Positions 41,182 to 51,188 of a stretch of DNA of 64,000 nucleotides are shown piece by piece. The position numbers and the translations under genes are program-made. Position 1 is the first letter of the stretch. Every line of letters begins with the position of its first letter. Source of the stretch: Streptomyces formicae (lineage in GTDB: Bacteria; Actinomycetota; Actinomycetes; Streptomycetales; Streptomycetaceae); assembly GCF_022647665.1 (NCBI RefSeq), contig NZ_CP071872.1, positions 4,402,001 through 4,466,000 of the forward strand. The letters run 5' to 3'. The notes under the pieces are model-generated. The model had not been told where the DNA came from and did not search any database. It saw nothing but the letters and a program-made list of their open reading frames with translations.

Positions 41182-42009
41182 ATGAGCAACGCACTTGCCG
41201 TCGCGACGGTCACCCAGGCGCTGGCCCTGCTCATCGAGAGCAACCTGGGCCCCGAGATGGACATCGCGGTGAAGGTGGAGACCCGCAGGCCCCCGGCCGA
41301 GGCACCGGCCGAGCCGACCGTCAACGTCTTCCTCTACCAGGTCACCCCCAACGCCTCGATGCGCCACCACGACCTGCCGACGCGCGCGTCGGACGGCACG
41401 CTGCTCAAGCGGCCCGCCGCGGCGCTCGATCTGCACTATCTGATCAGCGCCTACGGGGAGGAGGCCGAGCTGGTCGGCCAGCGGCTGATCGGCTGCGTGG
41501 TGCGGACGCTGCACGAAATCCCCGTGCTGCCACGGGAGTTGATCGAGCTGGCGGCGGAGCGGCCGTATCTGGCGGGCAGCGATCTGGCGCAGTCGCCGCA
41601 GAAGGTGCGGTTCACGCCGACGGTGATGGACGTCGACGAGACGTCCAAGCTGTGGGGGATGCTGCACCAGACGCCGTACGCCCTCTCGGTGGCGTACCAG
41701 GCCTCGCTGGTCCTCATCGAGGGCCGTGAGCAGCCCGCACCGGCGAAGCCGGTCAGGTCGCGCACGGTCCGGGTGGTGCCGTTCGGCGCGCCGGGCGCAC
41801 CGGTGCCACCGGGTGCTCCTGAGCCGCCGAGCGCTCCTGTGCCGCCGGACACGGCGCCCCCGGCCGACGGGGCCGCGCCCGCCGAGCCGGAGCCGCGGAC
41901 GGCCCGGCCCTCGAAGGCCCCGGCCCCGGCCCCGGCGAAGAAGCGGACCGCCACCAAGCGCGCCGCTCCCTCCCGCGCCCGCAGGACCACGGACGGCAAG
42001 GACAACTGA
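41182..42009 (+). CDS. DUF4255-domain protein, probable tail terminator/cap
   Basis: A 275-residue protein. The N-terminal ~185 residues are a DUF4255 domain (LAVATVTQALALLIESNL opening; VNVFLYQVTPNASMRHHDLP; LDLHYLISAYGEEAELVGQRL). This domain caps the tail end of extracellular injection systems (Afp16-like). The last ~85 residues are Pro/Ala-rich and then basic (KKRTATKRAAPSRARR) and look disordered, an extension that may be lineage-specific. Confidence 0.88.
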   Translation: MSNALAVATVTQALALLIESNLGPEMDIAVKVETRRPPAEAPAEPTVNVFLYQVTPNASMRHHDLPTRASDGTLLKRPAAALDLHYLISAYGEEAELVGQRLIGCVVRTLHEIPVLPRELIELAAERPYLAGSDLAQSPQKVRFTPTVMDVDETSKLWGMLHQTPYALSVAYQASLVLIEGREQPAPAKPVRSRTVRVVPFGAPGAPVPPGAPEPPSAPVPPDTAPPADGAAPAEPEPRTARPSKAPAPAPAKKRTATKRAAPSRARRTTDGKDN

Positions 42010-42044
42010 GCAGCGCGGTGCGCGACACGGGGGTGGGTGAGGAC

Positions 42045-44248
42045 ATGACCATGCAGGACGGGCAGGGCCGAGGGACGGACACCGACGGCCGCGCACTGGC
42101 CGCGGCCGTCCGCGCGGTCCTCGCCCGCGTCGACGCGCACGCCTCGCGTGCCCGGCGCGCGGGCGCCGCGGCGGGCGCGGACGGGCCCGGCCAGGATGCC
42201 CGGCACTCCTCGGCCGGCACGGGCGGCGCCGCGCCCTTCGACAGCGAGTCCCGGGCCGCCGGTGCACGCACCGCGGACCACCCGGACACCGCGGACCACC
42301 CGGCTGCCGCCGCCGATTCCGCCCTGCCGCAGGCCGTACCGGCTGACCGGGACGCAAGCGGCGCACCCGTCCCGGTCCGCACCGCCGCCGCGGACACGGC
42401 CGGGGGCGCGGGGGCGGGCGCGTCCGAGGTCGTCGTCCGCCACGGGCCCGCGACGCTCGACGCGCTCGTCGCGTGCTTCGGGCTCACGGCGTTCGAGCGG
42501 GACATCGTCCTGCTGACCGCCGCCGCGGAGCTGGATCCCACCACGGGGAGCCGGTGCGCCGCCGCGAGCGGGGATCCGGACCGGGCGCATCCCACGTTCT
42601 CGCTCGCGCTCGCCGCGCTCGACGGGCCGCACTGGAGTGCGTTGACGCCGGTCGGCCCGCTGCGCCGGTGGCGCTTGGTGGAGCTGGAGGACGAGACCCG
42701 GCTGACGACGTCCCGGGTCCGGCTCGACGAGCGGATTCTGCATTTCCTCGTCGGCTCGCCGTATCTGGACGCGCGGCTGCACGGGCTGGTCCGCCGCACG
42801 GTGGTGCCGGACTCGCTCCCCGCCTCGTACGACGAGGCCGCGGGCCGCATCGCCGCGGGCTGGACGGGGGCGGGCGCCGCCCGGAACGCGCCGATGCGGG
42901 TCGAGTTGGTCGGCGGCGATCTGCGCTCGCGCGCCGACATCACCGCCGCGGCCGCCCGCCGCTCCGGGCTCGGGCTGTACGCGATGGCCGCCGACGACAT
43001 CCCCACCGACCCGGTCGAGCGCGACCGGCTGGCGCGGCTGTGGCAGCGCGAGGCGGTCCTGCTGCCCGCCGCGCTGCTCGTGGAGGTCGGTGAGCTCGAC
43101 CGCGAACAGGCCGCCGCCACCGACGCCTTCATCGAGGGCGCCGCCGTACCCCTGATCGTGTCCGGTGACGACCCGAGGAGGACAGGGCGCCCGCGCGGCG
43201 AGCGGGTGACCGTGCCGGAGCTGGACGCGGACGAGCAGCTGGACGTGTGGACGGATGCCTTTGCCGGCGTACCCGACGTCTCCGAGGACGATCTGCGCAA
43301 GCTGGTGGAGCAGTTCTCGCTGCCCCGCATCTGGTGCGCTCCGCGGGCGCGGCCGTCGTACGGGACCTGCCCGGCGAGGACGAGCTGGACGCCACGGGGC
43401 TGGCCTGGCGGGCCGGGCTCGCCGAGGCCCGGATGGGCATGGACGAGCTGGGCCGGCGGATCGAGCCGCGGGCGTCCTGGCACGATCTGGTGCTGGCGGA
43501 GCGGCAGGTGAAGATCCTGCGCGAGATCGTCGCGCATGTGCGTCAGCGCCCGACCGTCCACCGGGAGTGGGGCTTCGCCTCGACGCTGCGCCGCGGCCTC
43601 GGCGTCACCGCCCTCTTCGCCGGCGGATCCGGCACCGGGAAGACCCTCGCCGCCGAGGTGATGGCGAGGGAGCTGGGGCTGGATCTGTTCGTCATCGATC
43701 TGTCCCAGGTGGTCAGCAAGTACATCGGCGAGACGGAGAAGAACCTCCGCAGGGTCTTCGACGCCGCCGAACGCGGCGGCGCACTCCTGCTGTTCGACGA
43801 GGCCGACGCGCTCTTCGGCAAGCGCAGCGAGGTCAAGGACAGCCATGACCGGTACGCGAACCTGGAGGTCAGCTATCTGCTGATGCGGATGGAGGCGTAC
43901 CGGGGCCTGGCGATCCTGACGACCAACATGAAGCAGGCGCTGGACACGGCGTTCATGCGGCGCATCCGGTTCGTCGTCGACTTCCCCTTCCCCGCCGAGA
44001 GCGAGCGGGCCGAGATCTGGCGCCGGGTGCTGCCCGCGCGGGCCCCGACGAAGGACATCGATCCGCAGCTGCTGGCCCGGCTGACGGTCGCGGGCGGTTC
44101 GATCCGCAACATCGCGCTGTCGGGGGCGTTCCTCGCCGCCGAGGAGGGCGACCGGCTCCAGATGCGGCACATGCTGGAGGCGGCCCGTACCGAATACCTC
44201 AAGCTGGACCGCTCCTTGACGCCGTCGGAGGTGCAGGGATGGGTCTGA
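42045..44248 (+). pseudogene. eCIS AAA+ ATPase (Afp15-like), single-base frameshift
   Basis: The intact protein would have ~734 residues. An Ala-rich N-terminus and a winged/lid-like region (VACFGLTAFERDIVLLTAAA) precede a AAA+ domain with Walker A AGGSGTGKTLAAE, VVSKYIGETEKNL, Walker B LLLFDEADALFG and the arginine-finger strand FMRRIRFVVDFPFP. The frame breaks at the CCCC run 43323-43326: SLP is followed in the present frame by RIW, but one frame over by PHLVRSAGAAVVRDLPG. One extra C restores the chain. Such ATPases are found in nearly all eCIS loci and act in assembly. The start may be ATG 42045, ATG 42051 or GTG 42018. The two open parts are ~42018-43511 and 43247-44248. Confidence 0.85.
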
Positions 44249-44544
44249 CCGAGGGGCGCCCGCCCCGGGCGGCGGGCACCGTGCGCGTGGACATCGGCGA
44301 GCTGGTCCTCGACGGCTTCGCCCGGGGCGTCGACCCGGAGCGGGTGTCGGCGGCCTTCCAGGCCGAGCTGGCCCGGCTCGTACGGGAGCGGGGGGTGCCG
44401 CTCGCCGCGGACGGCGGGCGCGCGATGGACGGCCTCGCGGGCCTGCCGCCGCTGCCCGCGACCGCGTCCGCGCGCCGCCTCGGCCAGGAGCTGGCGCGCG
44501 CCGTGCACGCGGGCCTTTCGGGGCGGGGGGAGGTCTCACGATGA
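44239..44544 (+). CDS. Small conserved eCIS protein
   Basis: A 101-residue protein that overlaps the ATPase end by ten bases and the DUF4157 gene by ATGA. TVRVDIGELVLDGFARGVDPERV and FQAELARLVRERGVP give a short beta strand followed by amphipathic helix, a pattern seen in small proteins between ATPase and DUF4157 genes in other eCIS loci. No enzyme motif. Its role is unknown; tight coupling suggests it works with the ATPase or the cargo. Confidence 0.7.
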   Translation: MGLTEGRPPRAAGTVRVDIGELVLDGFARGVDPERVSAAFQAELARLVRERGVPLAADGGRAMDGLAGLPPLPATASARRLGQELARAVHAGLSGRGEVSR

Positions 44545-47500
44545 GCACGTCGCACGCGCAGGAGGGCCGCTCCGACCAGCAGTCGGCCAAGCGCCGCAAG
44601 TGCAAGGACCGCGCGGGGTCCCGCGCGCCGGAGCCGAAGAACATCGTCAGCGGCGCGGGACAGCCGCTCGATCTGAGCGTACGGCGCGAGCTGGAGGAGC
44701 AGCTCGGTCACGACTTCGGCCGGGTACGGCTGCACACCGGGCGGGACGCGAGCGCGCTCACCGAGATGCTGGGCGCGGACGCGGTCGCGGTCGGCCAGGA
44801 CATCTTCTTCCGCGAGGGGGCATACCGGCCGGGCACGGCGGACGGGCAGCGGCTCCTCGCCCACGAACTGCTGCACACGGTCCAGAACCCGGACGGCCTG
44901 GGCGCGTTGCGCGCGGGCCGCGACCTCGGCGCGGTGAGCCTGCCGCAGCAGGCGATCGAGCGCGAGGCGGAGTCGGCGGCCCGGTCCCTCGTACGGGAGC
45001 AGGAGCCGGCGGCGCCCGAGGTGGAGCGGGACGGGGCGACACCCGGCTGGCTGCGCTACGCCACGGTCGACGCGGACCGCCACCGCATGGAGCAGCTGGA
45101 CCCGGCGACCCTGGTGGACCGGCTGGCGAACGGGGTGCTGCGGTCGCTGCGCGGCGACCCCGCGGACCTGTCGGGGCGGGTGCGGCTGGAACTGGCCCGG
45201 CTCTCACCGCAGTTGCAGGACTCGGTGCTGGACCGGCTGGAGACCCGGCTGCTCGCGCCCGAGTACGACCGCCTCCTCGACCTGGCCGAGCGGGCGGACG
45301 CAGGACCGCCGGAACTCCAGCCGGCCGGGGTCCCCGAACCCGAGACCGATCTCTTCGCGGAGCTGGGTGTCGAACGCACCCGGTGGGAGCGCAAGGAGGA
45401 GGCCGATCGGGGTGCGGAGAACCGGCGGGCCGAGGACGCACGCGAGGAGCAGCGGGACGCCAGGGCGCGCGACGAGGAGCAGGGCGGCGACCGGAGCAGG
45501 GCGCGCACGGACGCGGCGGCCGAGGACCAGGAGGCCGCGCAGCGCACGGAGCAGGAGGACGAGCGCGCCCGCTCCCGCGAGCGGGCCGAGCAGGAGCAGG
45601 CGCAGGAGGAGGAGAAGCAGGACCAGGACCGGCAGCGGGTCGACGAGGCCGCCGACGAGCGGACGCAGGACCGGCAGGAGGGCGCCGAGCAGGCCAAGGA
45701 GGAGCGCAAGGCCCAGCGCGACCGCGAGGAGAAGGACCCCGAGCAGGCCGACGCCCCCGGTGCGGACAAGCGCAAGCGCAAGGACGACGCGACGAAGGCG
45801 GCGGAGGGGTCGAAGCGGGAGGAGGTCGACCCCAGGGCGAAGGAGCGGCCCGGTCCCGTGCGCCCGGAGAAGGTGGACGAGCGCGCCGAGCAGGCGGACA
45901 GCGCGCTGTCCGAGCACGGTCTGCACGAGAAGGACGAGGACGAGGACGAACCGCGCGAGGAGGAGAAGCCGCTCGGTCTGGAGGCGGGCGCGGAGCGGGA
46001 GATCGGCGGCGGGGACGACGGCGTCCGGGACCAGGGCGGTGCGGGCGGGCACGAGACGGAACTCAAGCCCGAGGACTACCTGCCGGAGACCGACCTGGAC
46101 CTGTCCTCCGTACCGACCTCGGGCCGGACTGCGCCTGGGGCCGCGGAACCGCCCGTTCCCGCTTTCCCTTCACCGCCACCGACCAAGGCGGAGCGGGTCG
46201 AGCAGCAGCGGGAGAGCGAGGCCCGGGAGGCGGACGAGGACGACAGCGCGCCCGAGTCGAAGGCGCCGGGCGAGGACGAGGGCCCTGTCGAGGGCGAGGC
46301 GCCCCAGCCCGAGGGCGGGCCTGCGGCTCAGGCCCAGGACCGCAGTGCCAAGGACCTCCAGCCGGATAAGCCGACGGACCAGGAGGTCGGCCCCGACCCG
46401 GCGACCACCGAGAAGGACCGACAAGAGCCGGAGGCCGAGAAGAACGACCCCGCGCAGCAGCAGGACCAGGACGGCAAGGCGGACGCGGACGAGAGTCCCG
46501 GCGACGGCGAGGAGAAGCCGGACGCCGAGGATGCGCAGGACGAGCAGCAGGAGCTGACGGACCGCGGCCGGGAGAAGCAACGGGGCGCACAGGCGCAGCC
46601 GCTGGGAACCGGCGTGGACGGGATGTCCGCCCTTTCCACGGGGACCGGCGCCTCGCCCGGCCAGGCGGCGACGCGCCCTGCCGGGGCACAGACGCAGAAG
46701 GCGCCCGTCGAGGACCGCAATCCCTCTCCCGCCGCACGGCGCGACGCCGAGCCCCCGAAGTCCGAGCGGGAGGCGCCGGGGCCCAGGAGCCGGATCACCA
46801 AGGAGACCGGTCCCGGCGCGGCGCCCCACGGCTCGGTCGGCGGCAGCTCATCCACGGGTCCGACGGCCGCGGCAGGTCCTGGCGCCGCGCCGTCCGCAGC
46901 GCAGGCGGCAGTGAGCCCCGCGGGCGAACAGGCCGACACCCCAGGCAAGATGGGCGCGCCCGCGCCGGAGGGCGCCAAGGCGCAGCCCGAGGCGTCGCTG
47001 GAGAAGGACGGCGGCGGCTGCGCCCCGCCGGAGCCCGCGGCGGAGAAGGAGGAGGGCGGGGGCAGCTGCGGTGGCGGAGGCGGCGGCGAGGCGGCTCCCG
47101 AGGAGAAGCAGCCCGAGCCGCCGGACGTCTCCGGCCAGGACCCCAAGGCCGCCGTCGCCACGGTCGGCAAGCTCGCTCCGGACCAGGCCGCTGCCGCGAT
47201 GCCCGGTGTGGACCGCGCGGCGGACAAGAAGGTCGGTGAGGAGCAGAAGCGCCTCGACGCCGCCCCTCCCGAGCGGGAGCGTCCCTCGGGTGCGCCGCGT
47301 ACGCAGTCGGGGACGCCGGAGGCGGCCGCGCCCGCCGCCCAGGTGACGGGCAAGGTCGAGAAGCTCGGGCCGCAGGACCAGGGCGACAGGCAGCGGGCCA
47401 AGGGCAGCGAGAAGGCCCAGGGCGCGAAGCCCACCGACAGCACTCCCGCGCCGCCGGTCCCGGCGGCCGGCAAGGAGCTGAGCGCCGAGGACGCCCAGAG

Positions 47501-48275
47501 CTTCGACGCGGCCGCCGACGCGGTCCCGACGGTCGACCCCGAGCTGCGCAACAAGACCGTCGGCCCCGCGCCCAAGATCAGGCTCGAAGGCGCGAGCGAC
47601 CCCACGCGCACGGACGACCAGGCCAAGGCCCTCAAGGAGAAGCAGTCCGACATCCACCGCACCGGCCGCGAGGACGCGGCCAAGCCGATGGGCGAGGACC
47701 AGATCTTCCCCGACGCGCCGCGGGAGCGGCTGGTCGGCAAGGCGGGCGGCCGTGCGAGCGGCAAGGGCGGCGCGGCCGGGCTCGCGGCGGGCAGCGCGCC
47801 CAAGCCCGGGGTGGGGGCGGTCGCCAAGCAGGAGCGCGGCGCAGAGATCCAGGGCGCCACCGGTCAGGCGCAGGGCGACCTGGCCGCCAAGGAGAAGGAA
47901 CAGCAGCAGGGCGAGCAACGGGCCAAGCAGGAGAAGCAGACCGAGATCGACCGTGAGGTCACCCGGAACGCGGAGAAGCAGACGGCCGAGCGCGGCCGGG
48001 CGGCCGAGGAGGCCGGGCGCGAGCGCGAGAGCTGGCGCAAGGAGCAGGACCAGAAGATCGAGGAGGCCGACAAGGACTCCGAGAAGGAACACACCGCCAA
48101 GAACAAGGAGATCGTCAAGGCCCGCGACGACAAGGACAAGGAGGTCGGCGACCGGAAGGACAAGGACAACGCGCAGATCGACACGGAGCGCGACAAGGCG
48201 GAGAAGGAGGCCGAGAAGAAGAAGGAGGAGAACAAGCCCTCGGGGGCTTCTTCGGCTGGGTCGCCGACAAGGTGA
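44541..48275 (+). CDS. Giant DUF4157 (eCIS core) protein, N-terminal part
   Basis: 1,244 residues as read. Residues ~33-115 are the eCIS-core DUF4157 domain (NIVSGAGQPLDLSVRRELEE, RVRLHTGRDAS, then AHELLHTVQ with HELLH at 108-112, a zincin-like HExxH). After it come a helical part (~140-270), a highly charged Glu/Arg/Gln segment (~290-480), Pro/Glu/Ala low complexity (~480-1090, with GGGGGCAPPEP-like Gly/Cys patches) and a long coiled coil (~1110-1235, EKEQQQGEQRAKQEKQTEID and similar). The present ending after KPSG is an artefact: one extra G in the G5 run 48242-48246 continues the chain as GFFGWVADKVKSAFNAI into the next feature, giving 2,209 residues. DUF4157 marks proteins carried by or linked to eCIS particles. 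Confidence 0.85.
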   Translation: MSTSHAQEGRSDQQSAKRRKCKDRAGSRAPEPKNIVSGAGQPLDLSVRRELEEQLGHDFGRVRLHTGRDASALTEMLGADAVAVGQDIFFREGAYRPGTADGQRLLAHELLHTVQNPDGLGALRAGRDLGAVSLPQQAIEREAESAARSLVREQEPAAPEVERDGATPGWLRYATVDADRHRMEQLDPATLVDRLANGVLRSLRGDPADLSGRVRLELARLSPQLQDSVLDRLETRLLAPEYDRLLDLAERADAGPPELQPAGVPEPETDLFAELGVERTRWERKEEADRGAENRRAEDAREEQRDARARDEEQGGDRSRARTDAAAEDQEAAQRTEQEDERARSRERAEQEQAQEEEKQDQDRQRVDEAADERTQDRQEGAEQAKEERKAQRDREEKDPEQADAPGADKRKRKDDATKAAEGSKREEVDPRAKERPGPVRPEKVDERAEQADSALSEHGLHEKDEDEDEPREEEKPLGLEAGAEREIGGGDDGVRDQGGAGGHETELKPEDYLPETDLDLSSVPTSGRTAPGAAEPPVPAFPSPPPTKAERVEQQRESEAREADEDDSAPESKAPGEDEGPVEGEAPQPEGGPAAQAQDRSAKDLQPDKPTDQEVGPDPATTEKDRQEPEAEKNDPAQQQDQDGKADADESPGDGEEKPDAEDAQDEQQELTDRGREKQRGAQAQPLGTGVDGMSALSTGTGASPGQAATRPAGAQTQKAPVEDRNPSPAARRDAEPPKSEREAPGPRSRITKETGPGAAPHGSVGGSSSTGPTAAAGPGAAPSAAQAAVSPAGEQADTPGKMGAPAPEGAKAQPEASLEKDGGGCAPPEPAAEKEEGGGSCGGGGGGEAAPEEKQPEPPDVSGQDPKAAVATVGKLAPDQAAAAMPGVDRAADKKVGEEQKRLDAAPPERERPSGAPRTQSGTPEAAAPAAQVTGKVEKLGPQDQGDRQRAKGSEKAQGAKPTDSTPAPPVPAAGKELSAEDAQSFDAAADAVPTVDPELRNKTVGPAPKIRLEGASDPTRTDDQAKALKEKQSDIHRTGREDAAKPMGEDQIFPDAPRERLVGKAGGRASGKGGAAGLAAGSAPKPGVGAVAKQERGAEIQGATGQAQGDLAAKEKEQQQGEQRAKQEKQTEIDREVTRNAEKQTAERGRAAEEAGRERESWRKEQDQKIEEADKDSEKEHTAKNKEIVKARDDKDKEVGDRKDKDNAQIDTERDKAEKEAEKKKEENKPSGASSAGSPTR

Positions 48276-51169
48276 AGAGCGCCTTCAACGCCATCCTCGA
48301 CGCGGTCACCAAGGTTTTCGACGCCGCGCGCGCAGCGGTCAATTCCATCATCGACACGTTCAAGGAATGGGCCAACAAGGCCATCGACTTCGTGCGCGAC
48401 CTCGCCGTCAAGGCGATCAACGCGCTCGCGGACGTGCTGATCGCGATCGGCGACGTACTGCTCGCGGCCTTCCCGGAGCTGCGGGACAAGTTCCGCAAGG
48501 CGATCGAGGGCATGCGGGACCGGGCCATCGCGGCGGTGAACGCGCTGGCGGACGGCCTCAAGCAGGCGGTGAACGCGCTCCTCGACGCCCTGGCGGCGGG
48601 CCTGAACGCGCTCCTCGACGTCCTCGAAGCCGGCCTCAAGGCCGTCATCAAGATCTACCAGGCCGTCATCCTGGGAGCGATCAAGTTCGCCCAGGCGGCG
48701 ATCGAGGCGCTCGGCAAGTTCGCGGCGCTGGTCGCCGACATCGCACCGGACCCGGGCGGCTGGATCGGCAAGGCGGGCAGCTCTGCGAAGGCCGGCATCA
48801 CCGACCATCTGTGGGGCGCGATCAGGACCGGCGTGAAGCGGTGGTTCGACACGAAGGTCGAGGGCATCCTCGGGCTCGGCAAGGCCGTGATCAACGTCCT
48901 GGCGAAGGGCTGTGTCTCGGTCAAGCAGATCGGGAAGATGACATGGGACGCGATCATCGGATCGCTGCCGATGATGATCGCGTCGATCGTGATCGAGAAG
49001 CTCGTCTCGATGATCATCCCGGCGGCGGGGGCGATCCTGACGATCGTTCAGGGGCTGATGGCGGCCTGGCAGAGCATCAGCTCGATCCTCGCCGCGTTCG
49101 GCAAGTTCTGGGCCTATCTGAAGGCGGTCAAGGCGGGCCCGGCGGCCTGTCTGTTCGCGGAGGCGGTCGCCGCCGGGATCGTCGCGCTGCTGGACTTCAT
49201 CGCCAACTTCCTGATGATCCGTCTCGCCGGCGCGACCAAGGGCGTAGGCAAGCGCCTCAAGGCGATGGCCGAGAAGATCATGAGGGGCCTGAAGCGGACC
49301 GGCAAGGGCGCGAAGAAGGCGGCGGGCGACGCGGTGAACCGGGCGCGTGGCGCAGTGCGCAACGCGAACCAGGCGCTGCGCAAACCGCCGGCGACCACCG
49401 GGCCGAAGCCGAAGCCCTCCCCCGGCCCGAAGGCCCCGCCGAAGCCGAAGGACACGGCAACTCCGAAGGCTCCGGCGAAGCCGCAGCCGACGCAGGCACC
49501 GGCGCAGCCGAGGGGCACGAGGCCGGAGCGGGCGAAGGACAAGTCGCCGGACAGGAGCCAGGGGCCGACAAGGCACGGGGAGAGCACGCCTCGGACCCCC
49601 AGGAAGAAGAAGGAGATCGAGGGCCCGAAGCCCACGAAGCCCCAGAAGCCGAAGTCTGCGCTGGGCAGCGCCTTGAGCAGGGCGAAGAAGGCCGTCAAGT
49701 CGGCCTTGACGAAGGTCCGCAACGCGGCGAAGACGCTGGGTAACAAGCTCAAGAAGAGCAAGCCCGGCAAAGCACTCAAGAACAGCGCGTCGAAGCTGCG
49801 CAATGCGTTCAAGAAGAAGCGCGACCAGCTGCGCGACAACAAGAGGAACCAGCACGACCAGAAGAAGCAGAACCAGGACAGGCGGAAGCAGAAGGAGAAG
49901 TCCAAGGAGTCGAAGGAGGCCCGACTCCGCAAGATCGTCGCCAAGATCAGACCACGCCTTACCTCGCTCCTCGACAAGGGCGTGCGTGAGGGGGTCCTCC
50001 GAGGTCTCCTGCCCGCGATGCGGGTGTGGTACCGACTCAGCGGACTCTCACGTGCCGGTGGAACATCGTTCGATGTCGACGCCGTACTCAACCCCCGGCT
50101 TCCAGCAGTCGAAAACGGCCGCGAGCTACGCGAAGCGGACCTCGACGAGCGTGTCATGGCCTACATCAAGCAGGCCCTGAACAAGGGCAAGGGTGGAAAC
50201 AACCTGCTTGACACCTACCTCAAGATGCAGGACGACACCGAGTTCAAGAAAAGGCAGACACCCGAGGGGACCGAAAGCAATTACACCGTCGGCGCCAACA
50301 AGTCCCTCGACTTCACAAGGACGAAGGGGCCACAGAGCGATAAATCCGGACTCATCACCGTCGACCGGCATCCGGATGAACCGAGTCTAGGAGATTTCGG
50401 ACCCTATTCGAATATGGCCCGGGCAGCCAATGACCAGGAGATGGGGAACGTCCTCGGCAGTCACGGTCTGCGGATCCTCAACAACGAGGACGCCATCGAG
50501 AACTTCGCCGGCCGCCGCCAGCTGCCGGCCCAGGTAGCGCTCACCAGGTCCCTGGCCGAGGGACTGCGTACGGACGGGTACATGCTGGCTGTCGCCCCTG
50601 CCGAGCTGAGGCTCATCGAGCTGGGGAAGCGCTCGACGGATGACGTCCTGCGCAATGGCGCCCTGACCCAGTCCGGTGCGAACCGACTGACCAGCCCGAT
50701 TCGGGGATTCCTGTCGCGAACCGGAAACGCGATACGGAAGTTGGCCAGGATCCGCAACGGTCAGACCGTGAAGCGAAACAAGAAGCCATTGACACCTCAG
50801 CAGCTCATCGCCGACCTGAACAAGGAGGCGACGAAGCTCCAGAGGGCCAATGACAATGAGCACAAGAACAGAGCATGGCTCGCCAGGAAGCCGAAACCCA
50901 CCGGGGTCGACGACAACGGAAAGAAGACCTGGGACGTAAAGAAGAGCGACATCACCGATGAGGAGATCGCGGAACAGAGACAGAAGTTGGGATCCTCGGA
51001 GGGTGAGCTGCGCAAGATGCGGGGCACTATCGTCGACCTGTTGCTGGCGGAAGGCGTCCTGACCACCGAGCAGTACAAGAACAAGAGAATCGAAGAGCTC
51101 GTGGAAGGCATAGACGAGCTGTTCGGCGAGCGCGAGTGGCTGTTCAATGTCTACGGCCTCAACAAGTGA
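48272..51169 (+). CDS. Giant DUF4157 protein, C-terminal part with putative effector domain
   Basis: 965 residues in this frame; it is the continuation of the preceding feature, and the GTG at 48272 is not a true start. Residues 1-340 are amphipathic and hydrophobic helices with near-tandem 11-residue units (VNALLDALAAG, LNALLDVLEAG) and segments such as MMIASIVIEKLVSMIIPAAGA that could insert in a membrane. Then follow a Pro/Lys linker (~370-470), a strongly basic helical part (~470-560) and a C-terminal domain (~560-965) that I cannot assign. That last domain and the next gene are lower in GC and use more mixed codons. The layout matches polymorphic toxins, where a variable C-terminal toxin is carried by a constant delivery part. 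Confidence 0.75.
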   Translation: MKSAFNAILDAVTKVFDAARAAVNSIIDTFKEWANKAIDFVRDLAVKAINALADVLIAIGDVLLAAFPELRDKFRKAIEGMRDRAIAAVNALADGLKQAVNALLDALAAGLNALLDVLEAGLKAVIKIYQAVILGAIKFAQAAIEALGKFAALVADIAPDPGGWIGKAGSSAKAGITDHLWGAIRTGVKRWFDTKVEGILGLGKAVINVLAKGCVSVKQIGKMTWDAIIGSLPMMIASIVIEKLVSMIIPAAGAILTIVQGLMAAWQSISSILAAFGKFWAYLKAVKAGPAACLFAEAVAAGIVALLDFIANFLMIRLAGATKGVGKRLKAMAEKIMRGLKRTGKGAKKAAGDAVNRARGAVRNANQALRKPPATTGPKPKPSPGPKAPPKPKDTATPKAPAKPQPTQAPAQPRGTRPERAKDKSPDRSQGPTRHGESTPRTPRKKKEIEGPKPTKPQKPKSALGSALSRAKKAVKSALTKVRNAAKTLGNKLKKSKPGKALKNSASKLRNAFKKKRDQLRDNKRNQHDQKKQNQDRRKQKEKSKESKEARLRKIVAKIRPRLTSLLDKGVREGVLRGLLPAMRVWYRLSGLSRAGGTSFDVDAVLNPRLPAVENGRELREADLDERVMAYIKQALNKGKGGNNLLDTYLKMQDDTEFKKRQTPEGTESNYTVGANKSLDFTRTKGPQSDKSGLITVDRHPDEPSLGDFGPYSNMARAANDQEMGNVLGSHGLRILNNEDAIENFAGRRQLPAQVALTRSLAEGLRTDGYMLAVAPAELRLIELGKRSTDDVLRNGALTQSGANRLTSPIRGFLSRTGNAIRKLARIRNGQTVKRNKKPLTPQQLIADLNKEATKLQRANDNEHKNRAWLARKPKPTGVDDNGKKTWDVKKSDITDEEIAEQRQKLGSSEGELRKMRGTIVDLLLAEGVLTTEQYKNKRIEELVEGIDELFGEREWLFNVYGLNK

Positions 51170-51188
51170 CCGAGCGCAAGGAAATGGC

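Noticed and set aside
49380..49680. Pro/Lys-rich DNA repeats in the DUF4157 gene taken as a CRISPR or minisatellite
   Set aside because: The units are irregular and in frame, and they code a linker; there are no spacers.
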